From the IMG/VR virus record IMGVR_UViG_3300031753_000103, positions 1 to 45,911 of that record: a stretch of DNA of 45,911 bases. One strand, written 5' to 3'. Below, one piece after another: positions 44,592-45,911 of this stretch (positions are counted from its first letter, which is position 1; every line of letters begins with the position of its first letter). The translations under genes were made by a program, and so were the position numbers. Below the pieces are notes generated by a model. The model saw nothing but the letters and a program-made list of their open reading frames with translations, did no database searches and was not told the origin of the DNA. The DNA comes from a virus.

Positions 44592-45911
44592 TGCGCCGGC
44601 ACCCACGTACCACCGCGATAGACCAGATCGGGCTTGCCCGGTGCGGTCGCGATGTCACCTTCCTTCGGGCCGGTAGGTGCCGCGTCTTGCTGTTGCTCCA
44701 CCACCCGGTTCTTTTCGACGAACGACCTAAACGTGTCCTGATCGCCAGCTTTCTCACGGAATGCAAGAACCTCGGCCGGCGTCCACGGAATCGCTTTGGT
44801 GATCGACTCGCGCATCGCCTTGGCGTAATCCTTCTGTTGCGCGCCGACCCAATCGGTGTTGACGACCCCCTCCAAGGCATTGTCAACGGTCTGCCGCATA
44901 CGGGCGAGATTGTAGAGTTTCACGAGATTGGTCTGGCCCGGCTTCAGCGAGAGAGCGCCGAAACTTTGCGCCGCCCACTTTCCCCCGTAGACAGGCGAAG
45001 TCACAATCGACAATTCCCGCTCAAGATTCGCAAGAGCGCTATTCGTCAACTGCGCGTCCTCGTCGGTCAGCGTCTCGGCAAGATTCTCTTTCAAAGCGTC
45101 CAGCAATCCAGGCCCCTGCTGCCTTCCGCCGAAGATGCCTCGGTTAGTGGAAATCGGCATTTTGGAAACATTTTCGAGGTCGGACTGGATTTCACGCGCA
45201 GCGATGATCTGGCGCTGCACCTGAGCGCCGCTGCGCCCCGCGCCGCCTGCGGCCCCCTTGCCGGTGTCCTCAACGCGATCAGAAACAATCGGCTCTCCGG
45301 TGGCTGAGTTAACCCACCCGGTCGGCGTCATCTTCGCCGATCCCTCGAATACCTTCTCGCCGTCCTTGAACGCGACGATGTTGTGCGGCTGGCTCTCCCC
45401 TCCCTTCGTGCCAATGACGTGCGCGCCCCCCGGTAGCGTGATCGGCTGCGCTTCGTTGCTGCCAGGCCGTACCCGCATCGGACCCTTGTCGGTTTCAAGG
45501 ATCGTGCCCGGTTCCTCCGCGCGCTTACGCTGCTCGTCGGAGAGTTTGTTGGCGCGCTCCCAATCCTTGATCTCGGCATCAACCTGCGTCTTGTATTGCT
45601 CCCATGCGCGTTTGGCCTTCTCCTGCTCGACCGGGGCGAGACGCGCCCTCTCGTCGTTGTAGATTTTCAGCTTCACGGCCCCCGGCAGGTTCGGGTACGC
45701 CTGGTCGATCTTTTGGGCGAGCGCCGTGTCGCTCATCTTGCCATTGACATCGGGCGGGATGATCGCGTTGAGCCGCTTGCGCAGATCGCCCGCCGAGGGG
45801 ACCGTGGCCGGCGCTTGTGGCTGTTCCGCGCTGGGCGCCCCCGGCTGGCCATCGGGGCCGGGAGAACCGGAAGCGCCCACTTCGGCATTGTCATTTTGTC
45901 CGACGATGCCT
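44588..45911 (-). CDS. Virion-associated lytic/ejection protein, C-terminal 398 codons (continues from 756-1)
   Basis: This is the rest of the 650-aa protein. The 45785-45911 segment repeats 1-127, and the unique part is 44588-45784. After a Pro/Gly linker it is strongly helical and charged (DTALAQKIDQAYPNLPGAVK, AKRAWEQYKTQVDAEIKDWE, LSDEQRKRAEE), then mixed (QRQIIAAREIQSDLENVSKM, QTNLVKLYNLARMRQTVDNA, WTPAEVLAFREKAGD). It ends with PDLVYRGGTWVPAQ. The long helices fit a channel-forming ejection protein. The gene-like start at 45878-45880 is internal, not real. Confidence 0.75.
   Translation of the reverse strand, partial: GIVGQNDNAEVGASGSPGPDGQPGAPSAEQPQAPATVPSAGDLRKRLNAIIPPDVNGKMSDTALAQKIDQAYPNLPGAVKLKIYNDERARLAPVEQEKAKRAWEQYKTQVDAEIKDWERANKLSDEQRKRAEEPGTILETDKGPMRVRPGSNEAQPITLPGGAHVIGTKGGESQPHNIVAFKDGEKVFEGSAKMTPTGWVNSATGEPIVSDRVEDTGKGAAGGAGRSGAQVQRQIIAAREIQSDLENVSKMPISTNRGIFGGRQQGPGLLDALKENLAETLTDEDAQLTNSALANLERELSIVTSPVYGGKWAAQSFGALSLKPGQTNLVKLYNLARMRQTVDNALEGVVNTDWVGAQQKDYAKAMRESITKAIPWTPAEVLAFREKAGDQDTFRSFVEKNRVVEQQQDAAPTGPKEGDIATAPGKPDLVYRGGTWVPAQ
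45785..45911. repeat. Contig-end overlap, copy 2
   Basis: Same 127 bases as 1-127, lying in the Pro/Gly linker of the 650-aa gene. Remove one copy when circularising. Confidence 0.95.

Overview
This window is a complete, circularly closed genome of a tailed phage, most likely podovirus-like, assembled as a linear contig. The first 127 bases (1-127) are identical to the last 127 (45785-45911), and an open reading frame runs without interruption across the join. The unique genome is therefore about 45,784 bp. An overlap of exactly 127 bases is what a k=127 de Bruijn assembler leaves on a circular contig, so it is probably not a biological terminal repeat. The base composition is GC-rich. A GapR-like (DUF2312) protein, a family typical of Alphaproteobacteria and their phages, points to an alphaproteobacterial host. 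I found no tRNA, DNA polymerase, RNA polymerase, integrase or partition gene.

Late block (minus strand, from about 23590 down to 1 and on across the join to 41587): holin-like and lipoprotein genes, terminase large subunit, portal, scaffold, an N4-gp56-type major capsid protein, head-completion and adaptor proteins, a 770-aa tail protein, fibre proteins (one collagen-like), a second lysis cluster (two or three tiny membrane proteins and a soluble lytic transglycosylase), a GNAT acetyltransferase, three large Ala/Gly/Gln-rich probable ejection proteins, and finally a PurD-like ATP-grasp ligase. Most genes overlap their neighbour by ATGA or TGATG, which indicates translational coupling. One plus-strand gene interrupts this block at 4984-6000: an O-antigen ligase/polymerase-like membrane protein that looks like a cargo gene altering the host surface.

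Replication block: a CHC2 zinc-finger primase fragment and a RepA-like AAA helicase (minus, 26145-24692). They run leftward from a region at about 26.15-26.48 kb that holds divergent sigma70-like promoters, A-tract direct repeats and palindromes. Rightward from the same region come a GapR-like gene and small accessory genes, including one with a 50-fold Gly-X dipeptide tract. A second repeat region with TGTGAC repeats lies at 24602-24776.

Early and accessory block: leftward genes from 35834 to 29181 (HTH repressor, small proteins, SNF2-like helicase plus beta-class DNA methyltransferase, PAPS-reductase-like protein, VRR-NUC nuclease), and rightward genes from 35997 to 41590 (many tiny proteins, then an ERF annealing protein and a YqaJ/lambda-type exonuclease). 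The divergent space between these two operons carries three GTGCA-N4-TGCAC-type operators.

The most unusual pattern is a set of about 15 hyphenated dyads of consensus CYTYTA-N8-TARAGG, all with exactly 8 bases between the arms. All lie in intergenic gaps of the early region (26.3-39.7 kb), nearly all immediately upstream of a start codon, and I saw none in the late region. They look like a phage-wide regulatory element (DNA operator or RNA hairpin). I read them by eye, and a motif search should be run to confirm the set.
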